From NCBI GenBank assembly GCA_958299035.1, contig CATQJL010000316.1:3684674-3748673 (forward strand): 64,000 nucleotides of DNA. Reading direction: 5' to 3'. The notes under the pieces were generated by a model. It was not told the origin of the DNA and made no database searches. It was given only the letters and a program-made list of their open reading frames with translations. This DNA comes from Cylicocyclus nassatus (taxonomy: Eukaryota; Nematoda; Chromadorea; Rhabditida; Strongylidae). The translations under genes and the position numbers were made by a program. Shown in pieces: positions 14,763-27,660 of the stretch. Position 1 is the stretch's first letter. Every line of letters starts with the position of its first letter.

Positions 14763-14991
14763 GACGGCTCGGCACAGGTGGCTTATAAGCAAGCTAGCTA
14801 TCATTTTTGGGAAAAAAGCAAAGGGATATCGTTTTTCTGGGACCGAAATTATGTTTTTTAGGCGACGTTTCGTTTTTCTTTCGTTTCGATTCGGATATTT
14901 CAGATAAGGGTGAAAGGGGATTTCGTAAAATTTTGCGAAAGCAGGGGGACCTCTTTTGCATTTTCGGAAAGCCACCTTGTGCCGAACCCTG
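14763..14991. mobile_element. hAT-type MITE (CAGGGCTCGGC family), copy 3
   Basis: The ends are CGACGGCTCGGCACAGGTGG and GCCACCTTGTGCCGAACCCTG-like sequence. The interior resembles copy 2 (CGTTTTT...GGGACC, AAAGGGGA-TTCGTAAAA). No clear target duplication remains. The long open frames on both strands here come from this repeat. Confidence 0.75.
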
Positions 14992-15963
14992 ACCCTATAT
15001 TCATCTTCCCTCGCACATTTTTTGCAAATTAGTGGAACCTCGTACGAACCCACGTTTCCTTTCAGTAGAAGAAAAGATTCAGTCACATCGATTATGTACT
15101 TTGCTGTCCTTTTTTTGGTTTGTTGTTGTCAGTTACTTTCATTGTCAAAATCAAACGTATCTCTCTTAGAAGTGTTTTTTACCAAAAAAGCTTAATCTCA
15201 TACAGAATCCCATCTTTTCATTGTTTCAGCTGACAAACAAAAACTTTGTCTTCTTCCTCTAACTTCCTCTGCCCTCCCCCAATTTTGAACTATGCTAGAA
15301 TTTGAGATGTATGTGCATCTGCAAGAATGTCCTAAAAGAGCAGCGCAAGCAGCAGCTCTGGCCAATGAAGAAAATCAGTTTATTAGTGCATTTATGGATT
15401 TCTCCATTCATTGTCCTAATGGATGGGGCAGCGTATCTGGCCAAATCGAAATGTATTTTCCAAAGGAAATGTGGCTCAGAAGATTCAACACATGACCAGC
15501 GAGAATCGCTACCATAGAATGAATAAATGATGGATGAAGTGCTAAGTCAACAACAAAAATTGTACGCCACGCTACGCTTCTTCGCAAAAAATGATGAATT
15601 TGAAAAGATATAGGTTCCGATGGAGTAGGAATGAACTTTAAATAGAACGGAAATATAATGAATGTATTATACTTTGGAATGTGTTTGGCAAACTTGGAGG
15701 GATTGTAAGAAGGTCAACATGATACGTTAGGGAACGACATCTTGAAATGGGATTTATAGTGCTGATAAAGTTCTTGATATATGGAAGGCTATAGAGCTTG
15801 TCGTAAACGTCTACAGAAGAATCCATTGAAAGGCGTGACCGATTAGGTAATAAGAGACATTGTAGAGAAGAAAAAGCTGATTTAACAAAAAATTATGATA
15901 ATCAATTAACTGAGATTAGGAACTCAAACATTAATAAGTGTGATACTTTTGGGATCATCGTAC

Positions 15964-16222
15964 AAGTGGCGGATTGAGAGGGAGGGTCGCAAATTCTCTG
16001 ACAAATATCAATTGTTTTTACTCGTTGAAAAAAATACTGAGAAGAAATTAGAGGAAAAAATAAATTTTTGATAAAGGTTTCACTACAGCTTACCCCCCCC
16101 CCCCTTTCCTGAGAGGAATAATAAAAAGATAGAAAGGATTGTAAACTTTTTTTGAAGATTAACAGCGTATCTTCATTTATAAAAATTTCCTCGAGACCCC
16201 TACTGTTTGTTGTCCGCCACTA
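15964..16222. mobile_element. Possible degenerate hAT-like element next to the poly-G MITE
   Basis: CAAGTGGCGGATTGAG at the left and TTGTCCGCCACTA at the right form short inverted ends around 259 bp holding a C-run at about 16093-16105. No target duplication is seen, so the limits are tentative. Confidence 0.35.
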
Positions 16223-16225
16223 CTC

Positions 16226-16597
16226 CATTGGTGGTCCCAGGATTTCCTTTCGTTTGGGGGGGGGGGGGGGGGGAAAGGGGGGGGGGGCAGAAATTTTTTT
16301 CAAATGAAGGTGTGCGGCGTTAGCTACGCACTCCGAAAAAATCTTTGATATGCTTTCCAAAATTTTCACCGGCCCATAACCCCGGAATACCATAAAAAGG
16401 GGCGTCCGCCAGCCATGTCCTCGAAGAAAATTTTTTAACGCTAGTATAAATTTTAAAAAAATTTCAAAAACTATTTTAATTATTTGTACAAATAATGATT
16501 TCCACATTTTTGTAGCCCATGTAAACAACTTTCAAAATATTCACGACCCATTCCTTGTGGGGGGGGGGAGGGGAGGGGGGGCCTCGGTCCGCCACTA
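16226..16597. mobile_element. hAT-like poly-G MITE, second copy
   Basis: It begins CATTGGTGGTCCCAGGATTT and ends CGGTCCGCCACTA, with flanks CACTACTC and CACTACCA (6 of 8). Long G-runs lie at about 16255-16287 and 16559-16580. The interior CAAATGAAGGTGTGCGGCG and ACTCCGAAAAAATC match the fragment near 150-210. Confidence 0.65.
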
Positions 16598-17335
16598 CAC
16601 TACCATATAGGCTAAAGCTAAAGCTTTATTTCTTTTGACCAGTACAATCAATAGAAAAAAATTGGTTATAAACACATTTCAAGATCGCCTAAGCACCGCA
16701 CTGTTTATAATCTTCCAGTGTTCTCAACGGATTTTGAGATTAGCCTCATAAAAAAGGAAAGCCAGATTCGAATGTTTCGCCGCATTGGTTAACAAATTTT
16801 CAACCTCATAGAGTAGATGACTTTTAGAGAAAACGCCAAAAGATGATTTTAAGCTTCCAACTGGTCTCTGCCCAAAAGTGCTAAGTCTAGATAAGGACTA
16901 ATGGAACATCGCAAAGATCGAGTGTTGATTGCACGAAGTGACAATTTCGTGGATCATTTGCGCGGCCACGCTCAGCGGTGAAAACTCAATCTCGTTCATC
17001 AAAGTAGGAAATAGAGTGTGCAGCTCGGCAAGACGGGAAGCCCCATCGCTTGTGACGAAGCCCGTCAAATGCCATAGATAGTAATGGAGTTCTGCGCTGA
17101 TTTGTATCGAATTCTAGGGTGAGTATAGGTCAGTGCTTTAGCACATGGAAAAAATCAAGTTTAGACAACGGATAAGAGAGAGGGAGGGGGGGGGGGGGAC
17201 AGAGAGGGAAGAGGAGGGAGTTTGTGAATAATCTAGAGCTAGGCGATCTGGTGAAATGGTAACCGAAAATTCCTTTTTTTCTTCAAGTTTTCACCCGGAT
17301 CATTTCAAATCAAAGAAAAAACAATCACTGCTTAA

Positions 17336-17583
17336 CAGTGGCGGCCGGTCGCAGTGTTTCTGCCGGAGGAGTGAGGGGGGGGTGGGGAGGGGGGGCAGAG
17401 CAAAATGCTTTTTTGATTGAAGGTGTGTGCTGCTGCCCACAACTCGCAATTTTAGAAATCAAAAAAAATTACAAAGCTTGTTTGGATTTTTGAGTATAAA
17501 CAAGTTACTCACGTTTTCAAGCCATATAAGTAACTTTCAAAAACTTCGTGACCCATTCTCAAGGGGGGGGGGGATCACCACTG
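17336..17583. mobile_element. hAT-like poly-G MITE, third copy
   Basis: It begins CAGTGGCGGCCGGTCGCAG and ends GGGATCACCACTG, with G-runs inside both ends (about 17373-17395 and 17563-17573). It shares AAGTAACTTTCAAAAACTTC and GTGACCCATTCTC with the other copies. I see no target duplication. Confidence 0.6.
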
Positions 17584-18571
17584 CGGTATATGTACCGATG
17601 CAGCAGAGGAAAAATTTTCTTCAGGAAACGCGAAGGGAGCCCGAGGGGAAGAAAAGCTATTCGGAAGAGACTGGTAATGGTTAGAATAAGCGTGTGTCAT
17701 ACCGCTCAAGTAGTAAAACAACTGTGACCGAGAGCGAGTGGGAGGGGGATGGGGGAGGGGGCTTAGCAGATGGGTCAACATTTAAGAAAACAATGTGCTT
17801 TTTCCTCTTAGGTTTCATAATGACATTAATTAGTGGGGGAGAAAAAGTAGAGTGGGAAGAGGGCGAGGAAATGCTAAAAATTGCGATGGGGTTTATTATT
17901 TATGCTTTTTACATGGTTCGCAGATAGAAGCGAATAGAAGATATATTGAGCGAATAGATGGAAAATGACTTTCACAAATTTATTGTTCCAGCTTTCCCCT
18001 CCCCTTTTTTACTCCTTCAAAAATATTAGGATTGAATAAAATGCATTTGTAAGTCCATCCCTCCCTTCCGCCCTCATATCTTCCCGTCTTTCCAACATTC
18101 GAAGAAAATGAAACACAAATTCTTCCCATGACCTTGCCAAAAAGGGAGAAAATGCGAAAGAGACACTGATTGTGTGGAAATTAATTTCAGAGGCCTCTTC
18201 AACTGCGGCAATAAACCCGTCCAACCAGTTTTATGTGAGCAAACGAGGCGCTTGGCGATGAAGGTAAAATAAAGACAGGTATTCAAAACCATATGTTTGA
18301 CGAAAAGAAAAGAAATTCAAAATTTTACCAGGAGAGGGGAAAATTGAATGCTTGATGTAAAAATACAGGAAATAACATTAACAAATTAAATCTGCTATCG
18401 AACCTGCATACAGGTCTTGTTTTACATATCACATCGTTATAGTTCGAAAAATCCACAAAAAAAATTAATTTTGCATTCGGAGCATATCTATCTGACCATC
18501 GAGCAGAACATAGGCAGAGTAAAAACTTAGCGATTTGAAATCTTGGAAATGTCTATTTTTATTATCAAATG

Positions 18572-18677
18572 GGATACGATAAGGCAGTAAAGCTTATTTA
18601 TAGTCGCGATTAATGAAAATAGCTCTCGAACGAGTTTTCATAGCACTTCAATTGCGATTTGCTGAATGATTTGCAGC
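18572..18677. repeat. Duplicated non-coding module, copy 2
   Basis: Partner of 12824-12927, 5.7 kb away and in the same orientation. The two 14-mers are identical and the middle is diverged, so the ends look constrained. Confidence 0.5.
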
Positions 18678-19272
18678 TTTCTAGAGAGCCTTCTTTCGCG
18701 CAGTTTTTCCAGAAACAGTCCCCTTCATAAACCTTTCAATAAGAAGGAACTAAGGTGATTTGAAAGTTGAAAATTGCTTAGAGGGACAATCAATGAGTTT
18801 CTGATGGTATAAAAATGAACAGGTGATGGCAAAAAAGATCGTTGCTGTGAACCAGATCCAATTTCGAAATCGCTTTTCACTTTTTTCTCACTCCTTTTCC
18901 GCTTCCTCACCTGTCTCGCATATGGGGAGCAAGTTGCTACAGAAAACCCTAAAACCTGACCGAAAAATTCCTATTTTAGTCGATCATCTGGAGCATGTAA
19001 TTGCGCAAAAAAAATTTTTTTTTGATTTTAGAGAACGAGGGTTGTGCCATAAAAATCGGAACTTTGGTAGATGTGATGCAGATAGAATTTCTTTTTGCTG
19101 TTTTTTTGAGCACTACATCAAGATATAGAATATCGAGGAAAGAAGGGATCAGGAGCCCTAAAGGATCACAAGGATTTAAGATACTATGCTCAAAAATATC
19201 TCTAGGCTTCAAAAACTTTTTAGACTTTTTTGGCTACAAAAATAACTTGCGAAATTCTCGATGTCCATTATA

Positions 19273-19939
19273 CACGGTGTCCGTAAAGTATATATACACT
19301 GTTTGATCGTTTATATCTCTTTTCCCAAGATGTCTTTTGCCTTGCTTCAGTACCGTTTTGTAGAGCTGGCTTCAACTTAGATTTACAGCATGGAGAGAAC
19401 CCATCTCTCTTCATTACTGTAGGATTACGGTGTAAATTTCAAAGAGGGCTTTGACCCATGAAAGGCCGTATTTTGCCTCAGAAAAGTAAAGAAAACAGCC
19501 TGAAAGCTTTTACATTAAGTTGCTGTTTCTAACTGTAAAGTTTCCAACTTATTATGACGCTTCATCGAAGGGTTTCGCCAGGTAAGAGGTAGCGGCCATT
19601 TTTTCAATGTTCCTAAAAAGTGCGGTTACACCATTTAGAAAGCTTCGCAATGTTGTGAATAGTTGAGTATTGAACTCAGCGTCCATAAAAACCCTATTAC
19701 ACAAGTTTTCACATTTTTTTGAAAATTTTTGAAAAGGCAGCTTTTTCCACAATGACACCATGTGTTTCAAGTTTCTACCGTAATCCTACAGTAAAGAAGA
19801 GAGATGGGTGATTCGTTCTATACTGCAAATCTAAGTTGAAGCCAGCTCTACAAAATGATACTTGAAGCAAGGCAAAAAACTTCTTGGGAAAAGAGATATT
19901 AACGATCGAACAGTGTATACATATTTTACGAACACCCTG
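19273..19939. mobile_element. TA-flanked long-TIR MITE, family CAGGGTGTCC, copy A
   Basis: This 667-bp near-palindrome starts CACGGTGTCCGTAAAG and ends ACGAACACCCTG, with TA on both flanks. Both arms contain ACTGTAGGATTACGGT or its complement, and the CTGTTTGATCG and GTAGAGCTGGCTTCAACTTA segments. It has no transposase. TA duplication suggests mobilisation by a Tc1/mariner-type enzyme. Confidence 0.8.
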
Positions 19940-21086
19940 TATATTGATGACAACTAAATATGTCTATAAGTTCTCATAACGGAGCAATACCACGTCAAAA
20001 AAGACAGGTTCGAAAAAATAATTGCAAATTCAATTCTTGCTTCTTGTCTAGGGGTCTGAGAGCCAAAACCATGGTGAGACTAGAAAAATGAGTTTAACAA
20101 AAAAAAGTTGGTAGACTTTATATTTTGGACTCGAAAGTTGTAACAGGCAGAACTTATGCTTCAACTGGTCATATAACATCAAAGTAAAATGATCAGAAAA
20201 TCAATGGCGGAAGCGATCTTGACAGCAAAAATTTGGTTGATCGACTAGATAGATGTTTACGCACCATGGAAATTCCTTTCTTCTTCTATCTCAATTTCCT
20301 TCTCAAATGGACCAGGAACGAAAGTGAACATAATGGACACTGATGAGAGTTATTTTGAATCACCTATTCGTCAAGTGCGATGTGAAAGAGAGTGTTATGA
20401 CCAGCAATGAACGACCGAAATGAACATCGGCATCAAGGACGAATGGCTCGGCTGAATGTCTCTACTGTTCCACAGGCAGCACATCAGCCGGGGCGATCGT
20501 ACGGGAAGCGGCAGAAAAACGCGCATGTCGCGCAATCTAAATAGCGGACATTCAGACACACATAGAATGTAGCAATCGATGCGATCATCACTGTTTGATT
20601 TACGAAATGTAATTGATCAATCGATAACGATTCACAGAGTTGAGCGTGATTATCAGCCGCCATCAGCAATCGAGCGATAGCGGGGGTGGTTGGAGCGCGA
20701 AAGACGGGGGGTGAAATTTCTCCACATGCGGGGCGATTTCGAGATGCAGCGAAGTGTGCGTGCTGCGCGCACAAACCGTCGGCAAAAAGTATTTCGTTCG
20801 TCATCATTTCATGTTCGCATCATTAGTCAGATTGCTGCTAATATGCTGAGGAAAGTTTGGAATAGTTTTCCAGGCTCGTGGAAAATTAAGGACGAGTTCT
20901 TACCGTAACTGATAAGCTTGACGTAGAACGAAAGGCGTGAATTGTCAGCGCAGGAAGCCACATTGTGAATATTGTTGCTTCTGCATCAATGTTTTCTAGT
21001 AACAAAGTCGGAAGGGAGAAGGAACCTATTACTGGCTAGACAGGCTACAAAATGGAAAATGCAAACGCGGCTTCTCTTTTCATATA

Positions 21087-21763
21087 CAGGGTGTCCCAAA
21101 AAAATGTATCGAAAGTTTGATCGTTAATATCTCTCTTCCCAAAAAGTCTTTTGCCTTGCTTCAGGTACTGTTTTGTAGAGCTGGCTTCAACTTAGATTTG
21201 CATTATAGAAGGAATCACCATCTCTCTTCATTACTGTAGGATTACGGTAGAAACTTGAAACATAAGGTGTCAATGTGGAAAAAGCTGCCGTTTTAAAATT
21301 TTTCAAAAAATTGTAAAAACTTCTGTATTGGGGTTTTTATGGACGCTGAGTTTAATACTCAACTATTCTCATGATTGCGAAGCTTTCTAAACGGTGTAAC
21401 CGCACTTTTTAGGGAACACTGAAAAAATGGCCGTTACCTCTTACCTGGCATAACTCTTCAATAAAACATCGTAATAAGTTGGGAACTTTACAGTTATAAT
21501 CAGCAACTCTAATTAGCCTAGTGTAAAAGTTTGAGGCTGTTTTGTTTCCTTTTTGAGGCAAAATATGGCCTTTCATTGCTTAAAACCCTCCTTGAAGATT
21601 CTACCGCAATCCTACAGTAATGAAGAGAGAAGAGTGATTTGCTCTATAATGGAAATCTAAGCTGAAGCCAGCTCTACAGATTGGTACCTGAAGCAAGAGA
21701 AAGCCTTTTCTAGGAGAGAGATATTAACGATCAAACGTTCGATACATTTTTTGGGACACCCTG
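21087..21763. mobile_element. TA-flanked long-TIR MITE, family CAGGGTGTCC, copy B
   Basis: This 677-bp copy has the best-kept ends, CAGGGTGTCCCAAAAAAATG and its complement, flanked by TA. It is most similar to copy A in the interior. It has no coding capacity. Confidence 0.85.
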
Positions 21764-24700
21764 TATTATATCAATGCCTCTTCAAACAATGTTGATTTCA
21801 ACATTGCGTGAAATCAAAAAAGCATGCCAAGAACGTTTTGGAAACTGGAAAATTCTAGTTTTCCAGTTCCCTCTCTCCTCTTTCACCCCCCCCCCCCTCT
21901 CCTCCTCCTTTGCTCCCTCCCTCCTCGCAAAAAAGAAATGTTTTGGGATTGCTATAAGAATTTACGCTAACACATCATGACTCTATAGCTTTCATAGATT
22001 TTCTACCCTCAAACTCAGATTCATCCTTTCTTTCTTTTCGTCCCTGTTTCACAATGGTTGGTGAACTGTTGCAATGCACCTGATGAGAAAAGAACTTTTT
22101 GCGGAATGCAAAAAATTTACAAGTCCTTACAATTGTTACTAGGTTCGTATTCACTCTGAAGATGTCGTTCTCTTTCAAATAAATCACAGAGGGTAACTCA
22201 ACTTACGATTAGGATGCTAAACACTGAATTTTGTCATTTGAAGGTGTGATAATGCTACTAACATTTTCTCTAGGAATGTATGGTACTAATGAAAATATTC
22301 CAAGAAGAAAACAAATGATTGACCCTGCTCTAGCGGAATATATTCTCCAGATAAAACTGCCATGAATGATGCTCAATTTACAATGGAATCTTTTTCAGAA
22401 CGTAGCTGAACTCCCAGTAATTCATTGCATAAATACTAAAGAATTACTCCTGCGGAAGATAATATTTACAAGAAGGAAACCGCCTCAAAGCATAGCTTTC
22501 TATACTAGAAAAAGCCAAGTCACGGAATCTCATTATTTGCCTAATCAGATTAGAAACGCGATTGTCTGGTCTGCATTCCGCTTACCTATGATTACATATG
22601 TAACATGTATGAATAGACAATGAAATACAGATGAGATGCATTCTTTGAGGAACAAGTTGTCTCAACGTGTGCGCAGCGAAATTGCTATTTTTATGTGTTC
22701 CGGAAAGTAAGACACTCATTCAAAGCAGAAAATTGCAGGTATACTTCCTATGCTTTGTTGCCCATTGTTCATGATGTAGTCTGGTTCGAAACCTACTGGG
22801 TAAAAAAAATGTAGGTCAACGGAAGAATGTGATGTAGCCCAAGTATAATATCGAAAAAAAATCAGTAATACGCATGTTCCTAAGGAAAGAGTTCTCGCTA
22901 AGATTCTTCCTGAATTTGAGATAAAACAAGGAAGTAAAATAAAAAAAACTTAATTTATAACGTTTAATGCAGAAAATTCAAATCATACTTTCACATCACG
23001 TCTCTGTCTCAAACACAAAGTTTCTCAAGCTAACGCGATTTACTTGCATAAAAAACTACTGAATAAATACTAGAGAGCAAAGTGTAAACATCACAGATAT
23101 TTGAATAAAATTGTCATATTGTCAGCTTATACCTATGCTTCTTGCTTTGTAATATTATTGCGAACTATTTCTCAGAATCTGCTGGATTTGCGACTACTGA
23201 TAACCATAGCAGATCAAAAATTATTGGAAGATCGCTGCAATAATAACATCAGTAGCATGGCGCTGATTTACTATGTTATGCAAAATATTTTTGAAAGTGA
23301 TTTCCAGTCATTTGATTCTTATGGCTTTTTTTAGTACCACAATAACTTGAACGTTCTTCAAAATAAGGTATTCATGGTCTATACTTGCTAAGTCGCCAAA
23401 GGTTCTTTCGATTCGTTTCAAAATCTTTCACATATTTCGATCTCAATAGAATCGCTTTTTGGTTTGGTATAAGAAAAAATCATGAGGGTAAAGCTTTTGA
23501 AATTTCTCAGTACAGTCTGATGAACTGAGAAATGAGAGCTCCTTCCCATTCTTTAGTCGTTCACAACCTAATGCAACAAAGTTTCAAGGTGAAGAACGCT
23601 TTTGTAATGTTACAGCCATATGCTGTCTGAACCTTGCAGTAACAATAACATTAGTAGTCGCATTCAATTTCTCTTTTCATCTGTTTTCGCTGCGCTCGCT
23701 TTGAAGCCACTGACAGTGTGCAAAAGTATAGAACCAAAAACAAATGTTATGGGAAAACATTAGAGTGCAAACATTCGCTTCTCTATGTTTGTAGAGAGAT
23801 GACTGTGAATTGGTGAAGCGTTGCACTTTCTCGTTTTGAATTGTTATAGAGAGGCGGGAGATACAAAAAAAACAATATCTACTAGCGAAGTATGTGCGGC
23901 TTTGATAAACGCTTGAATAATACATTTTTGTCCCAACCTGCAAGCTATCACATATGTGATTTTACGTATATTTACATATTTTCTTGAGGTGTAAGGTTTA
24001 AAATTCAAGTAATGATCAGAAAAGGTGCACTTCCTATTCCATGAATAAAAGTATTTCTATCCGAACTGAATCACCAGTACCTTTTGATGGAATAAAAAGT
24101 TCTAATATGTATTATATGTATTCAAATAAATTCCTATTGATAGATTGGGAGAATAACAATTTTTAGGTAAAAAAATTTGAACTTTACAATAAAGTAACTT
24201 GACAAGAATTTTTGAGGAAGATCTCAGTCGCAGAGCGAGGAGAAAAGGAGAGGGGGGGGAGGAGGAAGGAACAGGCTTTGAGATTTGTGAAGGCGGTCCA
24301 CATGAGTTATAAAATTGTAGAAGTAACATGGTCTCACTTGCGACTAAAGTAAAATACAAGAAAAAAATCACTTAATGTCCTACGGAAGCTCACATTAGCT
24401 TCAAAATTCCAGGAGTCTTGACTTTCTCCTTGTGAAATTAAAAGTCAGATGAGAATTAAGAAAAATTTATGGAGACTCAGACTAGCTTGATAAACAGTTT
24501 CAGAGTTCTAGCTTCAGGGTTATTAGTTCGTTAAAAAACTTGCGAAGCATATTCTCGGATTGACTAACGCCACCTCCACTTCACAAGGAGAAATCATGAA
24601 AATTTGGATCGATATGGGTAGATGAAACCGATAGCATAAAACTATAATCTTAGGTACAAATTCACACGGTAACTTTTCTGAATTTTCCAACTTTGAGTTC

Positions 24701-25753
24701 GGCAGAAAAAATGTCCAGAGATGACTGGCAATGAAACACATCCCGAGCAAACTGGCCCGTGCCCGATTACGCAACCGGATAGAAGAAGCGCATGCGCGCG
24801 TAACGTAACACGCACGCGGCTACGAAAAGTTCCAGTCATGATGAGCCGGACCGTGCGCATCACGTAGTCGTATCAAAACAATGGCTCGACTCGATGCTTC
24901 CGGTCCGCTCGCTATGCATACAAACGCCACGGGGCTGATTCATCTCTGTTGGCATTTCTGAGTGGCTTTGTACTAGCTAACGGCGGGTTACGGTATTTTT
25001 GAAATCATCCATGGCGCGCAGAAGCGCGATGAGTGGCACATTCATCAGATAGTACACATAGCGTTTCTATGAGAAAGAGAGTTTATGGCGCAACTGTAGC
25101 TGAAGAAGACAGGGGGGAGGGGAATGCAGAGGAGGGAGGTGGGAGGAAGGGGTTTAGCCAAGAGTACACATGGTAAAGCAGAAAAAGCTCGAGAAGGTAC
25201 ACCACCGTCTCCTATGGGGCAGTTTCAAGGGAGCGTAACCAAATAGCCAGACAAAGCGTTCGTTTAAAACTTTTTCACACTAGATCATGTATGTCCTAAG
25301 ATATAAACACCAAAAAGATAAAATAGATTCTTTCTCAAACATATGCGAAAACATATGCATATATTATTAGACAAAATTTGCTGAAGCCGAAAAGCTCTTT
25401 TACAGACCATATTCATTCGAAACAGATCTTTGATGTGCAAAATTAAAAAAAATACCAAAACGAAAGTCACACATGCAATTCCTTGTCAATAACAACGTTC
25501 ACCTTCAACTAATTGGTTCAAACCAATTTTTACTGGAAGACTACCAGCAATTGTGCCAGAAGCAAAATTTGATCAAATCAGGTACGTTGCACTTTATGTG
25601 CAAATATTTTTTTTGAATTCGAGGTATCTAAGCATGACACAATAGTTACTGAAGACCTGATGGGCATCAATTTGTATGAATTTGCTGCCTTGTATTTTGT
25701 ATCTATAAGTGGATTAAAATCAGATGAAGTCTTGGACTTGATAAAGCTATATA

Positions 25754-26433
25754 CAGGGTGTCCCAAAAAAATGTTAACACTGTTTGATCGTTAATAACTC
25801 CCTTGATTTCATGTCTTTCGGTGAGCTTAAGGCACCATTCTGTAGAGCGAGGTTCAACTTAGATTTACAGTTTGGATCGAATCACACCGTTCGCTCTTCG
25901 TTACTGTAGGATTACGGTAAGAAATTCCAGCATGTGGAACCGTCGTGAAATATGCCCTCTGACAAAATTTTTTTTAAAAATCTGAAAAATCGTATACTAG
26001 GGTTTTCGCGCACGCTGATTTTACTACACAACTTTTTACGAGTGTTTTCAGCTTTTTTGACGGCGTAATCACATTTCTGACAAATGCTGGAAATTCAGTC
26101 ATTACGCTTTACTTAGGATAACTTTGAAAAGAAGAATCATAATAAAATGGAAATTTCATATCCACAATCAGCGGCTTTCATTAACATAGTACAAGAGATT
26201 TTGGCTTGTTTAAATCTGTTTCGAAGCAGAAAATGGCCTTTAATGGCCTAAAATCCTTGTCAAATTTCCTACCGTAATCCTACAGTAATGAAGAGCGATC
26301 GACGATTCGCTCCATACTGTGGATCTAAGTTTGTCCTCGCTCTACAAAATGGTGCCTAAAGCTCGGAGAAAGACTTGAAAGCGAGGGAGTTATTAACGTC
26401 AAACAGTGTTAACATTTTTTTTGGGACACCTTG
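25754..26433. mobile_element. TA-flanked long-TIR MITE, family CAGGGTGTCC, copy C
   Basis: This 680-bp copy has ends CAGGGTGTCCCAAAAAAATG and ...TTTGGGACACCTTG, flanked by TA. It carries the same internal ACTGTAGGATTACGGTAAG motif but is more diverged from A and B. Confidence 0.83.
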
Positions 26434-27581
26434 TATTCTGATTTGCATGCTCAGGATTTCAAATATCTTCTTATTCTTTACTATTTTTCCTCGGAGCAAA
26501 ATTTAGACCTGCTATGCATGAGAGCGAGTGAGCACATTTTTCAACTAAACTATACGAAAGATTCACATAAAAAATGCTCGTTAAACATCTCAGAGAAAAA
26601 CAAATGCGATGAGGCACTCTCCTTCTGTCCCTCCTTGCTACCGTACACCTACAGTTCCTGGCAAAGCCGCGCGTACTCCATAAAGTTTTTCAACGACCGT
26701 TCGATAAAGCGATCACCTGAACAGATACAACGAACGGATATGCAGGATATCAATCGGGGCAAGTCATTAATTGCTCGAAGAATAACATCAGCCCAGGCGC
26801 GCTGCCTTGACCGCTAGCCGGTCATCCATCAACGGATTACTGTAGATTATGCGACATTGAGTGGACAATAAACTCGCCTACAATAACAAGGGGTTATCGC
26901 ATTTTGCGGAAGAAAACCTGGGGATTCAGTCACAGGTGTTTGAGGGGAGGGGGAAAATTTACATGGATCTGAAACGAACAAGAGGGAGGATAGTTAGAAA
27001 ACAGTTTTACGATGCAAATTCTTGAAAAATCCAAGACATTTTCTGAGAAAGACATCCAAAAATTTCTACGTTAATCTCTAACTGCTCCCTTCCCCTGCTC
27101 TATGCCTTATCCGATCACCTCTTTTCCTCGATTTTCGCATCCCACACGTCAGAGCGAAAAACTCGACTTCTTCAAGTGCAAGATAAGTGGAAAAACGCGT
27201 GACAAAAGACAGATTCTCAGTGTTTTTGCAAAAGCTGCAGCACACAATCACACACATACGCTTCACAACCAGCTTTTTTGCCTCCTGAAATTCAAAACCG
27301 CGTAAAACGAAAGCCAAAAAATAGAAGCACTGAAGTCATAAGAAGAAAGTGGGAAGGGTATTGTTTGTATTATGCAGAAAAGTTATGAAACATCAAAGTC
27401 ATAAAAAGCAAATAACGAAAGACTAAAACATTCAACAAATTTTTAGACCAAGTAAGGTCGAAAATTTCCTGACTCTCTTCTAGTACAAATTTTTTTGAAA
27501 CAACAAAAAGTTGAATCAAAATGTGGCAAAAAATAGCATCCAGTGACCACCAGATCATTGCATCTTAAAACAACAAAATGC

Positions 27582-27585
27582 AAAA
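27582..27585 (-). terminator. Pol III terminator of the tRNA-Asp gene
   Basis: A T4 run on the minus strand begins 3 nt after the tRNA 3' end. Further T-runs follow. Confidence 0.7.
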
Positions 27586-27588
27586 CTT

Positions 27589-27660
27589 CTCCCCGGCCGG
27601 GAATTGAACCCGGGTCTCGCATGTGACAGACGCGGATACTCACCACTATACTACCGAGGA
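27589..27660 (-). tRNA. tRNA-Asp (anticodon GTC)
   Basis: The 72-nt minus-strand gene folds as a full cloverleaf. Acceptor stem TCCTCGG pairs with CCGGGGA (one G-T wobble), with discriminator G. The D-arm contains GTATAGTGGTGAG, the anticodon stem-loop is CGCGT-CTGTCAC-ATGCG with GTC in the loop, and the T-arm is CCGGG-TTCAATT-CCCGG. A and B boxes are intact and there is no intron. It stands alone, with no other tRNA nearby. Confidence 0.97.

Larger units (their letters stand above)
11128..15963. other. Gene-free stretch between and around hAT MITEs
   Basis: Apart from the MITEs at 13084 and 14763 and the duplicated module at 12824, nothing is assigned. An open frame at 11794-11519 (minus, 91 codons) has protein-like composition but no family I know. 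A CpG-richer patch lies at about 14190-14460. Poly-C runs lie at 13943-13957 and 14742-14755. Confidence 0.5.
17584..25753. other. Gene-free stretch with MITE copies A and B
   Basis: Outside the listed elements I see no gene. CpG-richer islands lie at about 20390-20930 and 24740-25080. Frames open there (for example 20807-20484 minus) look compositional, with no recognisable domain. Confidence 0.5.

Noticed and set aside
14559..15086. 175-codon minus-strand ORF
   Set aside because: It crosses the hAT MITE at 14763-14991 and reads its repeat sequence; no domain is visible.
26431..26817. 128-codon ORF, among the longest in the left half
   Set aside because: It begins at the edge of MITE copy C, has no recognisable motif and no splice or start context that supports a gene.
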